A DNA stretch of 59,973 nucleotides from Dietzia sp. NCCP-2495 (GTDB lineage: Bacteria; Actinomycetota; Actinomycetes; Mycobacteriales; Mycobacteriaceae). A model generated the notes under the pieces. That model did no database searches and was not told the DNA's origin. It was given only the letters and a program-made list of their open reading frames with translations. Below are positions 52,310-59,973 of the stretch, one piece after another (the stretch's first letter is position 1; each line of letters begins with the position of its first letter). A program made the position numbers and the translations under genes. Location: NCBI RefSeq assembly GCF_026011735.1, contig NZ_BRVN01000019.1:1-59973 (forward strand), written 5' to 3'.

Positions 52310-53664
52310 GCCCCCAGGCGTTCGAGAAGAGTGCGGAGTTCCTTCATGTGGTCGGGCCGGTCCTGTCGCTCCAACGGTCCCATTACGAGGCGGCGCAGAT
52401 CCTCCGGCCGTTCGGCATTACGCAGAAGTCCGAAGGCAGAAGCGTTCTCGTCCGTGCTGCGTGCGTGATTATCGACCGATGTCAATTGCACCCGTATCAA
52501 AGCGGTCCGGAGGCTATAGGACCACCGGAAAAGCCGGCGTTTCGCTTCAGAGAGATCGTGGTCGCCGAACTTGTTCGTGTAATAGAGCAACGCGGCGAGG
52601 TATAGCTCGGACACGTACCGAAACTTCGCCTTGGCTGGTTGTTCGTCGAACTCCACCGACGACGAGACGAAATTCTCCCATTCCGGCTCCGTGAATCCAT
52701 CGCGGCGCAAGTGCTTCACCTCGTCCAGCATGAACGAGACCATCTCGAAGAACGGGCGGCCCGCCTGCACGGGTGCCTCCAACTGAAAGCGGGTCCGTAG
52801 CCCGTCCCGGTCGGACGGGGTGGTGTCCGCGGACCATGCCGTCAGCACCGGGACGACGGACTGAGCCGCGCGGTGATAGCGGGCCATCGGGGAGCTCGCG
52901 GCCCTTGCCGTCACTCCCTTGAACTCATCGACGTGGTCGGCGCTGAACGCCGGCGCCGACATCCCCCGCGACCACCTCCGGATCCGCCACAGGTAGGTGG
53001 AGAAGAGGCGATCCAGGTCCCCGTCCGGGACGGCCTCCCACGCCTCGACCAGGGCGACCATCATGAGGCTGGATTCTCCGCGGATCTCCCGCAGGTGATA
53101 GGCCTTGAGCAGGTCGTGTGGCAGGAGGGACTTCCCGCGATAGTTCTGGGAATCGAAGACCCGGAACGCCTCGTCGGCGTCATTCGTCTCGATCCGCATC
53201 ACCACGCAGTTGTCGCGGATGAAGGCGGCGAGCCGGCTCCGGTCGTCGTCGATCGCGCTGACGCGGCTGGCGAGTTCCCGCCAGACCTTCGTGATCGGTG
53301 CGGCCGGGTCGGCGCGGTCCCAGGTCTCGCGATCGACGGCATGCGGGTCCGGCTCGTCGAGAAGCTTCAGCAGCATCGTCAACGTGAGGAGCCGCTGCTG
53401 ACCGTCCACCACGTCCGGAGAATGGGCGCGATCCTCTCGGTGGAGGATCACCGCACCCAGCACGTATGAGGTCTCGAACGCCCTGTCGTCATTCGTCGCC
53501 CCGCTTACGGTCTGGTGGAATGCCGAGCGAATATCGTCGAGTAGTTGCGTGGCCGTCTCCGGCTTCCACCGATAGGGCCGCTGATAGGGCGGGATGCGCA
53601 GATCCTCCGCGAGCAGTTCTCGAATTGTCACGCGCTTCACGCCGTGCTCGCGACTGATGGCCAC
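52306..53664 (-). CDS. DUF262 protein, partner without nuclease domain
   Basis: Predicted 452-aa protein. DUF262 motifs IPPYQRPYRW (24-33) and DGQQRLLT (87-94) are well kept, with SYVLGAVILHRE between. The second half (from about 220) is helical and has no HxxP or GNL/N-K set, so DUF1524 is missing or unrecognisable. It is the first gene of the pair and divergent from ligD across 172 bp. Suggested roles: regulator, substrate-recognition or NTPase partner of the nuclease-bearing DUF262 protein. Confidence 0.86.
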   Translation of the reverse strand: MAISREHGVKRVTIRELLAEDLRIPPYQRPYRWKPETATQLLDDIRSAFHQTVSGATNDDRAFETSYVLGAVILHREDRAHSPDVVDGQQRLLTLTMLLKLLDEPDPHAVDRETWDRADPAAPITKVWRELASRVSAIDDDRSRLAAFIRDNCVVMRIETNDADEAFRVFDSQNYRGKSLLPHDLLKAYHLREIRGESSLMMVALVEAWEAVPDGDLDRLFSTYLWRIRRWSRGMSAPAFSADHVDEFKGVTARAASSPMARYHRAAQSVVPVLTAWSADTTPSDRDGLRTRFQLEAPVQAGRPFFEMVSFMLDEVKHLRRDGFTEPEWENFVSSSVEFDEQPAKAKFRYVSELYLAALLYYTNKFGDHDLSEAKRRLFRWSYSLRTALIRVQLTSVDNHARSTDENASAFGLLRNAERPEDLRRLVMGPLERQDRPDHMKELRTLLERLGA

Positions 53665-53688
53665 GCGGCCCCCTTCTTAATTGACGTC

Positions 53689-53756
53689 CGTGAACATCTC
53701 ACTTTATGTGCCGACTGTTCACGCTGTTACTCCGGATATGGTTCGTTCGACGAACC
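53689..53756. promoter_or_regulatory. two inverted repeats in the DUF262/ligD divergent promoter region
   Basis: CGTGAACA (53689-53696) pairs with TGTTCACG (53716-53723); GGTTCGT-TCG-ACGAACC (53740-53756) is a perfect palindrome. Both are in the 172-bp gap, between DUF262 and ligD starts. Their half sites resemble but do not match the actinobacterial SOS box. Confidence 0.55.
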
Positions 53757-53836
53757 AGTAGTCCGCCTGCTCCCGCAAGCAGCGTCCGCGCGCCGAGCCG
53801 GTCGCCAGTGTCCGAGTCGGATGCAAGAGTGGTCCC

Positions 53837-56455
53837 ATGGCGACTAAGGGGCAGAAGGAGTCGGTGAAGGTCGACGGGCGGACCGTGCGGTTCACCCACG
53901 CCGACAAGGTGCTCTACGAGGCCACCGGCACCACCAAGGCCGATGTGCTGGAGTACTACCAGGCCGTCGCGCCGCTGCTCCTCACCTACGCCGGCAACCG
54001 GCCCGTCACCCGCAAGCGTTGGCCCGAAGGCACCGGCGAGGACTCGTTCTTTGAGAAGAACCTGCCCTCCCACGCCCCTGACTGGGTGCCGCGCGTCGCG
54101 ATCGAGCACTCCTCCCGCACCGTCCGCTACCCGGTGCTCGACTCCCCCGCCACGCTCGCCTGGTTCGCGCAGCAGGCTGCCCTCGAGCTGCACGTGCCGC
54201 AGTGGGCCCTGGAGAACGACGAGCCTGGCCGGACGCGCCGGATCGTGATCGACCTCGATCCGGGCGAGGACGTGGATCTGGATACGACGGCGAAGGTGGC
54301 CCTGCGCGTCCGGGATCTCCTTTCCGAGGCGGGGCTCGACTCCTTCCCCGTGACCTCCGGGTCCAAGGGCATCCATCTCTACGCCCGTCTGGATAAGGCG
54401 GTCACCGCCGCCAGCGCCTCCAAGGTGGCCAAGCAGATCGCGCAATCACTGGCCAAGCAGACCCCCGACCTGGTCACCGCCACCATGAAGCGCTCCATCC
54501 GCGACGGCAAAGTGTTCGTCGACTGGAGCCAGAACAGCGGCGCCAAGACCACCGTCTCCCCCTACTCACTGCGCGGCCGGGCCGAACCGTGGGTAGCGGC
54601 GCCCCGCTCGTGGGAGGAACTCGGCGACGGCGGCCTGGCGCACCTGCACTGGGACGAGGTGTTGAAGCGACTGGACTCCGACGGCGACCTCCTCGACGGG
54701 CTCGAAGGCACGGCCAAGAACGGCGGCTCGGCCAAGAAGAAACCCGCCACAAAGACGACGGCGAGAAAGGCCACCGCCAAGAAGTCGGCGTCGTCATCCA
54801 ACTCGGCATCGCGAGCCACGAAATCGGAGGGCGGCAAGAAGAGCTCGTCGTCGTCAGATGACGAGGACCCCGAGCCCGCCGACACCAGCTCGACCGACGT
54901 CGAGGGCTGCGACGCCGGCCCCACCAGCGCCGACGCCGTGGTGACGAGTCTCGAGGAGTACCGCCGCAAGCGGGATCGCCGGAAGACGCCGGAGCCGTTC
55001 GAGGGTGAGGTCGAAACCGATCGCTCAGGAGGCGACGGACCGATCTTCGTCATCCAGGAGCACCACGCCCGCCGCCTGCACTTCGACCTGCGGCTCGAGC
55101 ACCACGGCGTCCTGGCCTCGTGGGCCGTGCCCAAGAACCTGCCGACCGAGCCCAAGGACCGGCGGCTCGCGGTGAACACCGAGGACCACCCGCTGGGCTA
55201 CGAGACGTTCGAGGGCACCATCCCCAAGGGCGAGTACGGCGCCGGGCACATGACCATCTGGGACCGCGGCACCTACGAGTGCGAGAAGTGGCGCGAGGAC
55301 GAGATCATCGTGTGGCTCGACGGCGAGAAGGTGTCCGGCCGGTACGTCCTGGTGCGCACGAGCGCCGAGAAGAACCAGTGGATCGTGCAGTACATGAAGG
55401 ACCAGTCGCCGGACTCCTACTACGGTGGCCGCGACAACCCCAAGTCGTCGTACCCGGAAGGCGACAAGCGGGCGCGGGGGTCCCGCGACTCCGACAGTGC
55501 CTCGCGCCCGGACGCTCCCCCACTGCCGATGATCCCCACGGCCGCCGAGGTCACCGGACTCCCCGACGACACGTGGGCGTTCGAGGGAAAGTGGGACGGC
55601 TACCGCGTGACCGTGGCGACCAGCGGCGCCGGCGGGCAGTCGCGTCTGGTCAGCCGCAACGGCAACTCCATGGACCGGCTGACCGACGGGTTCCCAGGGC
55701 TGGCCGATGCGCTCGACAAGCCCGCAGTGATCGATGCCGAGTTGGTGGCGCTGGACCCCGCGGGCGTCCCCGACTTCGCCTCGCTGGCGAAGCAGGCCGC
55801 CGCCGAGGGCAAGGACCCATCTCTCCCGCCGGTGGAACTGTTCGTCTTCGACGTGCTGGAGGTCGACGGCGTCGACCTGCGATCGCAGCCGTGGGAGCGG
55901 CGCCGTGAGGTGCTGGACCTGCTCGCGCCGGCCTTGCGCTCGGTCGACCGCGTGCACGTGCCCGACGTCCTCGACGGCCCCGGTGACCGCGCCCTGGCCG
56001 AGGCTGAGGAATACGGCTGGGAAGGCATCGTCGCCAAGCGCCGCGACTCAAAATACGAGTCGGGCCGGCGGTCAAAGGCGTGGCTCAAGCAGAAGCTGCT
56101 CACCACCACCGAGGCCGTCGTCGGCGGCTGGCGGCCCGGCAAGGGCGGACGCTCAGGCTCACTGGGCTCCCTGCTGTTGGGCCTGCCCGCCGAAACCGGC
56201 CTCGTCTACATCGGCCGCGTGGGCACCGGTTTCACCGACAAGCAGGCCCGCGCGCTGCTCGAGGAGCTCGAGCCCCTGAAGCGCAAGACCAGCCCCTTCG
56301 TCGAGCAACTGCCCGCCGACGCCCGCCGCGACGCCATCTGGGTCCTGCCCAAGATCGTCGTCGAGGTCCGCCACCAGGGCTTCACCGACGACGGCCACAT
56401 GCGCCAACCCTCCTGGCGCGGCATCCGCCGCGACAAGCTGCCCGGCGATCTGTAG
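53837..56455 (+). CDS. ligD: multifunctional ATP-dependent DNA ligase D
   Basis: Predicted 872-aa LigD. Polymerase (1-290): catalytic D139/D141 (VIDLDPG) and D229 (VFVDW). A Lys/Ser/Asp-rich linker (295-395). 3'-phosphoesterase (400-545): H409, H415 and D417 in QEHHARRLHFDLRLEHH. Ligase (575-872): motif I FEGKWDGYR with K585, plus the OB fold ending near WRGIRRDKLPGDL. The POL-PE-LIG order is the mycobacterial one. Joins ends with Ku (38977). An AAGGGGCAG-like ribosome site is not clear; the start matches family length. Confidence 0.96.
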   Translation: MATKGQKESVKVDGRTVRFTHADKVLYEATGTTKADVLEYYQAVAPLLLTYAGNRPVTRKRWPEGTGEDSFFEKNLPSHAPDWVPRVAIEHSSRTVRYPVLDSPATLAWFAQQAALELHVPQWALENDEPGRTRRIVIDLDPGEDVDLDTTAKVALRVRDLLSEAGLDSFPVTSGSKGIHLYARLDKAVTAASASKVAKQIAQSLAKQTPDLVTATMKRSIRDGKVFVDWSQNSGAKTTVSPYSLRGRAEPWVAAPRSWEELGDGGLAHLHWDEVLKRLDSDGDLLDGLEGTAKNGGSAKKKPATKTTARKATAKKSASSSNSASRATKSEGGKKSSSSSDDEDPEPADTSSTDVEGCDAGPTSADAVVTSLEEYRRKRDRRKTPEPFEGEVETDRSGGDGPIFVIQEHHARRLHFDLRLEHHGVLASWAVPKNLPTEPKDRRLAVNTEDHPLGYETFEGTIPKGEYGAGHMTIWDRGTYECEKWREDEIIVWLDGEKVSGRYVLVRTSAEKNQWIVQYMKDQSPDSYYGGRDNPKSSYPEGDKRARGSRDSDSASRPDAPPLPMIPTAAEVTGLPDDTWAFEGKWDGYRVTVATSGAGGQSRLVSRNGNSMDRLTDGFPGLADALDKPAVIDAELVALDPAGVPDFASLAKQAAAEGKDPSLPPVELFVFDVLEVDGVDLRSQPWERRREVLDLLAPALRSVDRVHVPDVLDGPGDRALAEAEEYGWEGIVAKRRDSKYESGRRSKAWLKQKLLTTTEAVVGGWRPGKGGRSGSLGSLLLGLPAETGLVYIGRVGTGFTDKQARALLEELEPLKRKTSPFVEQLPADARRDAIWVLPKIVVEVRHQGFTDDGHMRQPSWRGIRRDKLPGDL

Positions 56456-56468
56456 CGGCCGCGCGCCT

Positions 56469-56501
56469 GCGGGGCGGGCGCGTAGCGAGCGCCCGCCCCG
56501 C
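56469..56501. terminator. bidirectional 13-bp stem terminator
   Basis: GCGGGGCGGGCGC (56469-56481) pairs perfectly with GCGCCCGCCCCGC (56489-56501), loop GTAGCGA, between convergent ligD and cotH. Confidence 0.82.
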
Positions 56502-56510
56502 GTGCGGCAT

Positions 56511-58223
56511 CTACACGGCCTGCTTCTCCGCCAGCGCCGCCGTCCGCTGGTCGATCCAGGTGCGGAGCGTCGCCGCGTCTGCCTCGAGCGTGGCGCTGTC
56601 GACCTCGTCGCTCAGCGGGAACTGCTGCAGCACGCGGTCGAGCGTCTGTCCCGCCAGGCCGCTGCCGTAGACCTGGTCGTACAGCCGCCAGTAGGTCTGC
56701 TCGTAGAGTTCGGTGAACGCGTCGGACTCGAGGAACCGCGTCTTGAGCGGGTGATCCATCGACGGGCCGCCGCGGCCGCCGCGCTCGCCGTCCGGGTTCT
56801 CGCTTGACTGGTTCTCGCCGGCCTGGCCGCCTGCGTTCCCACCGTCACCGGGCGGTCCGTCCATCGGCATGCCTGCCGGGGGCTCCATCCCGGCGGGAGG
56901 CTCCATTCCGTCCGGCGGTTCCACGCCATCGGGCAACTCCATCCCGGCAGGAGGCTCGGCGCCGGAGGGGCCACCCATACCACCGCGCCCGCCCATCGAC
57001 ACGGTGTCGTGCGGGCCGGCGGTCGCATCCCCGCTCATCGCCATGTTGAGGTCCCAGGACACCACGGTGAACTTCTCGGTCCCGAGGTCGTACCAGAGGT
57101 AGTAGTTCTGTCCGGGGCCGGACATGTCGTCGGAGTTCGACAGCAGATTCTGCGTGGCCACGTACTCGGCGAACGACTCCACATCGATCCACTGGTCGAG
57201 TTCAGCGGCGAACTCCTCGTCGCTCGCCGACTCCACCCACCGCAGGAGGTCGATGATCGGCTGCATGGTGCCGTCGCCCTCGGCGTTGACCTGAGTGAAC
57301 TGGTCGGAGTAGTCCGACTGGTCCTCGCCCACGTACTCGAACCGTGAGTTCGCGTCCGCCTTGTACAGGTAGCCGGGGCCGTCGAACGCCGCGGACGTGT
57401 ACCCGTCGTCTGGGTGCTCCAACACCAGCCGCGAGGTGGTGGGGCCGTCGTTGACCGAGTACTCGCTGTACGTGTACCGCTGCGTGGCCTGCCCGGTCAC
57501 CTCGGTCAGCTCCAGCGCGACGGCCTCGTTGAGCACCGGCGTGCCCGGGCGCACCGACAGCTCGGTCATCCCCTGGTACGCGCGGCCCTCGTAGTTCTTG
57601 TCGAAGCTGATGAGCAGGGGTAGCGACGCCGGATCGTCGGCCGAGATCCCGGCATCCATTCCGGGCACCGCCATGCCGCCGGGCGGGCCCTCCGGCAGTT
57701 CCGCGTTCTCCGGCATCGGCGGCATCCCCTCGGGCAACTCCATCCCCTCCGGCATCGCTGGCGGCCCGCCATCACCGGGCCCAGCACCACCGCGCCCCTG
57801 GCCGCCGGGACCGGCATCCTCGCCGCGGAGGCCCATGAGCGTCGAGTTGCCCTTGAGCCGCACGGCGACGTCGTTGATGAACTCACCGTCGATCGTCAGA
57901 TCTGCTGTCACCCAGTTCTTGTCGCCGTTGCGCTCGAACGCGTCGATCATCTCGGCGTACTCCACGTCGTCGATCTCCAGGTGGATCTCGTGCGCCACGT
58001 CGGGATCGAACAGCTCCACCGTGCCGGTCACGTTCTCGGTGATGGGCGAGGCGATCACATCCGCGTCGGCGGTGATGTACGGCCGGACGCGGGTGTCGCC
58101 CAGGACGAGGACGACGACGACGAGCGCCGCCACACTCACTGCCAGCAGCTTCCAGTGTTGTCGCAAGGACAGGGGCACACGGTGCCTGAGCCGACGCCGC
58201 GGCGTGGTCGGGTCGGCGGCCAT
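56511..58223 (-). CDS. CotH kinase family protein
   Basis: Predicted 570-aa exported or membrane-anchored protein. One N-terminal helix (LLAVSVAALVVVVLVL), then a CotH-type kinase domain: HLEIDDVEYAEMIDAF, VRLKGNST (about 120-130), the acidic SDDMSGPGQNYYLWYDLG segment and FTVVSWDLNMAMSGD. Met/Pro/Glu/Gly repeats (about 150-180 and 415-460) interrupt it. ATG (58223) shares a base with the DUF4956 stop. CotH members phosphorylate coat proteins in spores; in actinobacteria the role is unknown, but it travels with VTC and DUF4956 genes. Confidence 0.88.
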   Translation of the reverse strand: MAADPTTPRRRLRHRVPLSLRQHWKLLAVSVAALVVVVLVLGDTRVRPYITADADVIASPITENVTGTVELFDPDVAHEIHLEIDDVEYAEMIDAFERNGDKNWVTADLTIDGEFINDVAVRLKGNSTLMGLRGEDAGPGGQGRGGAGPGDGGPPAMPEGMELPEGMPPMPENAELPEGPPGGMAVPGMDAGISADDPASLPLLISFDKNYEGRAYQGMTELSVRPGTPVLNEAVALELTEVTGQATQRYTYSEYSVNDGPTTSRLVLEHPDDGYTSAAFDGPGYLYKADANSRFEYVGEDQSDYSDQFTQVNAEGDGTMQPIIDLLRWVESASDEEFAAELDQWIDVESFAEYVATQNLLSNSDDMSGPGQNYYLWYDLGTEKFTVVSWDLNMAMSGDATAGPHDTVSMGGRGGMGGPSGAEPPAGMELPDGVEPPDGMEPPAGMEPPAGMPMDGPPGDGGNAGGQAGENQSSENPDGERGGRGGPSMDHPLKTRFLESDAFTELYEQTYWRLYDQVYGSGLAGQTLDRVLQQFPLSDEVDSATLEADAATLRTWIDQRTAALAEKQAV

Positions 58224-58900
58224 CACAGGTCCGTCTGGTCGTACCCGGTCAGGACGGTGACGCGCTGGCCGGAGTTGACCTGGTTGAGGGCGGCGATGAG
58301 GTCGGCGGAGCTGCTGCCCTTCTTGAGCTGGGCGGTGTAGTTGAGCTCGGTGAGCGCGCCGCCGCGGGCGGATTCAGTGGAGACCAGCTCGAAGTCGGTG
58401 CAGTGCGCCACGAGGGCGTCCTCGACGAGCGCGTGGTACTCGGCCCCCGGCGGGACCTGCACCTTGACCACCTGCCGCTGGACGTCGAGCGTGAACCAGT
58501 TGAAGCGGTGCATCAGGACGATCACCAGGCAGATCGCGACAGTGGCGGCAATGGCGAGCAGGTAGAAGCGGGTGCCGGCGGCCATGCCCACGGCCATCGC
58601 CAGGAAGATGAAGCCCACGTCGCGGGTCTCCTTGATGGCGTTGCGGAAGCGCACCACGGACAGGGCACCGACAAGCGCGAACGCGCGGGCGATGTTGGAG
58701 CCCACCACCAGCATGATCATCGCGATCACCATGGTCACGATCACGAGCGTCTGCACGTAGGACTGGCTGTACGAGACGTTGCGGTGGGTGTGGCGGTAGA
58801 CCCACCCGATGATCGAGGCGAGGACGAAGGACAGCGAGAGCGCGATCGCCACGTCGAAGGCGGTGAAGGTCCCGCTGAGGTCTTGGAAGTCGAAGTTCAT
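58223..58900 (-). CDS. DUF4956 membrane protein
   Basis: Predicted 225-aa protein. Four helices: AIALSLSFVLASIIGWVY, LVIVTMVIAMIMLVVGS, VGFIFLAMAVGMAAG, LLAIAATVAICLVIVLM, with the conserved ALVGALSVVRFRNAIKETRD loop. The last 90 residues are a soluble tail. Middle gene of the VTC-DUF4956-CotH operon; gap to the VTC gene is 27 bp. Function unknown, possibly polyphosphate translocation. Confidence 0.9.
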   Translation of the reverse strand: MNFDFQDLSGTFTAFDVAIALSLSFVLASIIGWVYRHTHRNVSYSQSYVQTLVIVTMVIAMIMLVVGSNIARAFALVGALSVVRFRNAIKETRDVGFIFLAMAVGMAAGTRFYLLAIAATVAICLVIVLMHRFNWFTLDVQRQVVKVQVPPGAEYHALVEDALVAHCTDFELVSTESARGGALTELNYTAQLKKGSSSADLIAALNQVNSGQRVTVLTGYDQTDL

Positions 58901-58927
58901 TGCTTTCCTGGTTCTGGTGTACGGGTG

Positions 58928-59680
58928 TCAGAGGGCGGCGAGTTCAGGGGCGCCGTGTATCGAGCGCGGGGCCAGTCCGAACGTCTCGACCGACCGGCAG
59001 TACTTGGAGATCCGCACGACGTTCAGGTCGAGCCGGGCCGCCAGGTCGGTGGCCCAGTACGGGACCCGCTCGTTGGCCTTGAGCTCGACGATCGCGAGCT
59101 TGGGCGGGATGATGAACCGGTTCTCGGCGCCGGAGGCGAAGTGGAAGTCACGGTCCCGGCCGTGCACGCGGTGGTCGATCGTCACGCGCAGGCCGGTGTC
59201 CGACCCGCGACCCACGAACGCCTCGCGCAGGTAACCGGTCGTGGCCACGGGCCGCAGGTCCAGGCTCGAGACCAGCCCGCTGACCTCGTTGACGAAGCCC
59301 TGGTGCTCGGGCGCGCACTGCGGGCGTCGGAGCTCGTCCAGCCACTCGCGTGCGACGCCGTACGGCAGCGGCATCCGTCGCTTCTGCGTGACCCGGTTGA
59401 CGCGCTGCTTGATCTCCACGTGGACCGTCGACTCATCGGTGCACTCGGCCGGGTCACCGTAGAGCCGCAGCCGCAGCTTGCGGCGGAACTTAAGGCCCTC
59501 GATTTTCTCCCAGTAGAACAGCAGCCTGTCGGAGTCGTAGTAGAGCGAGGCCACCGGGTATCCGCCGCGTGGCGAGTGCGGGTCGGTGTCCATTCGGGCG
59601 GCCAACTCCTCGCGGAGGGCTGGCACGTCCTTCTCATCGATGAGGTACTTGATCTCGTACCGGTTGAAGGCATGAGCCAT
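58928..59680 (-). CDS. VTC-domain polyphosphate polymerase-like protein
   Basis: Predicted 250-aa tunnel-fold protein. Basic and acidic tunnel residues are visible in NRYEIKYLIDEKD, LYYDSDRLLFYWEKI, GLKFRRKLRLRLYG, VHVEIKQRVNR and AIVELKANE. In yeast the VTC4 tunnel makes polyphosphate from ATP; here the activity is inferred. ATG at 59680 has GGAG upstream. First gene of the operon, after a histidine kinase gene. Confidence 0.87.
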   Translation of the reverse strand: MAHAFNRYEIKYLIDEKDVPALREELAARMDTDPHSPRGGYPVASLYYDSDRLLFYWEKIEGLKFRRKLRLRLYGDPAECTDESTVHVEIKQRVNRVTQKRRMPLPYGVAREWLDELRRPQCAPEHQGFVNEVSGLVSSLDLRPVATTGYLREAFVGRGSDTGLRVTIDHRVHGRDRDFHFASGAENRFIIPPKLAIVELKANERVPYWATDLAARLDLNVVRISKYCRSVETFGLAPRSIHGAPELAAL

Positions 59681-59706
59681 GTTCGGCGACTCCTCTCCCG
59701 TCCCCC

Positions 59707-59732
59707 GCGCCGGCGGTGGATCCCGCCGGCGC
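59707..59732 (-). promoter_or_regulatory. 10-bp stem-loop in the leader of the VTC gene
   Basis: GCGCCGGCGG (59707-59716) and CCGCCGGCGC (59723-59732) around TGGATC, 27 bp before the VTC start. Could be a terminator of the upstream histidine kinase gene or a leader structure. Confidence 0.5.
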
Positions 59733-59801
59733 AGACGGGCTCTGTCTGACTGTGAAGTCAGTACAGCGGGTGAACTGTCGGGAACGCTCCGGTGAAGCTG
59801 G

Positions 59802-59818
59802 CAGTTGCCTGGCAACTG
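59802..59818 (-). promoter_or_regulatory. 17-bp palindrome between the histidine kinase and the VTC operon
   Basis: CAGTTGCC-T-GGCAACTG is a perfect palindrome, 22 bp beyond the histidine kinase stop and about 120 bp before the VTC start. A likely response-regulator operator or a terminator. Confidence 0.5.
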
Positions 59819-59839
59819 GTGTCGGTGGTCGCCGCCGCG

Positions 59840-59973
59840 TCAGTCCCGGGCGCGCGGCAGCCGCACCCGGAATGTCGCACCCCGCCCCGGGCTGGTGTCG
59901 ACCCCCACCGTCCCGTGGTGCGCCTCGACGAGAGCCTGCACTATCGCCAGCCCGAGCCCGCTGCCGCCGGTCG
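59840..59973 (-). CDS. sensor histidine kinase C-terminus (5' truncated)
   Basis: The last 44 residues of an HATPase_c domain: [40 protein letters not shown], then RD and a stop. The GLGLAIV is the G2 box and SPGRGATF the end of the ATP lid region. The gene extends past the window. It is read toward the VTC operon, so its response regulator may control that operon. Confidence 0.9.
   Translation of the reverse strand, partial: TGGSGLGLAIVQALVEAHHGTVGVDTSPGRGATFRVRLPRARD

Noticed and set aside
50240-52468. 742-aa open frame on the plus strand opposite the DUF262 gene
   Set aside because: It is the antisense shadow of a clear DUF262-DUF1524 gene; residues are Arg/His/Leu-rich with no family pattern.
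53740-53756. SOS (LexA) box near ligD
   Set aside because: Half sites are GTTCG...CGAAC, the reverse order of the actinobacterial CGAAC...GTTCG box; called only an inverted repeat.

Overview
The window is high-GC DNA from a mycolic-acid type actinobacterium (order Mycobacteriales). The pointers are a WS/DGAT wax ester/triacylglycerol synthase, a full menaquinone set (menC, menB, menE, menA), an Rml dTDP-rhamnose set, an LpqN/LpqT-type protein, Ku plus three-domain LigD, and many GTG or apparently leaderless starts. Dietzia or a close relative is a reasonable guess, but nothing in the sequence proves the genus. I saw no rRNA, tRNA, CRISPR array or intact transposase.

Layout. 0-5 kb: WYL regulator divergent from two DinB-fold proteins, then WS/DGAT and a flavin reductase. 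5-9.5 kb: menaquinone genes menC <-> menB, menE-menA. 9.5-14.5 kb: surface proteins (three secreted proteins in tandem, two with Ig-like putative domains, a very small secreted peptide and a lipoprotein). 14.6-20 kb: small membrane proteins, an enoyl-CoA hydratase without a normal start codon, a small Cys-rich protein, rmlC, an SDR/LpqN pair and an MpaB-like oxygenase. 19.6-23.2 kb: rmlB-rmlA-rmlD-ydcF operon. 23.2-25.4 kb: two YihY/BrkB paralogues of identical length. 25.6-28.7 kb: DoxX-like protein, ferritin, a 47-aa peptide ORF, cysQ. 28.7-34.4 kb: sulfate assimilation (TauE exporter, Rrf2 regulator, cysD-cysNC-tauE), tied together by a shared TAGAC-N6-GTCTA operator. 34.5-37.9 kb: IclR regulator, succinate-semialdehyde dehydrogenase, frameshifted SDR pseudogene.

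From 37.9 to 56.5 kb lies the most unusual part. ku (minus strand) and ligD (plus strand) stand head to head, as the adjacent mycobacterial pair does, but are separated by about 14.8 kb of accessory DNA. That cargo holds a uracil-DNA-glycosylase-like protein, a third TauE permease, a TauE tail remnant and an IS-end-like 26-bp inverted repeat, and a minus-strand redox/aldehyde cluster (formaldehyde dehydrogenase, DJ-1/PfpI, two ABM monooxygenases, SolA-like oxidase, HbpS/GlcG protein). It continues with a GNAT pseudogene, cyanase with an FNT channel, a quinone-oxidoreductase-like protein, and a translationally coupled pair of DUF262 proteins (one with a DUF1524 nuclease end) that looks like a GmrSD/SspE-type anti-phage system. 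The DUF262 pair shares a divergent promoter region with ligD.

56.5-60 kb: VTC-domain polyphosphate polymerase-like protein, DUF4956 and CotH in an operon, behind the truncated end of a sensor histidine kinase. Throughout the first 17 kb, short tandem repeats of differing unit length sit at gene 3' ends.
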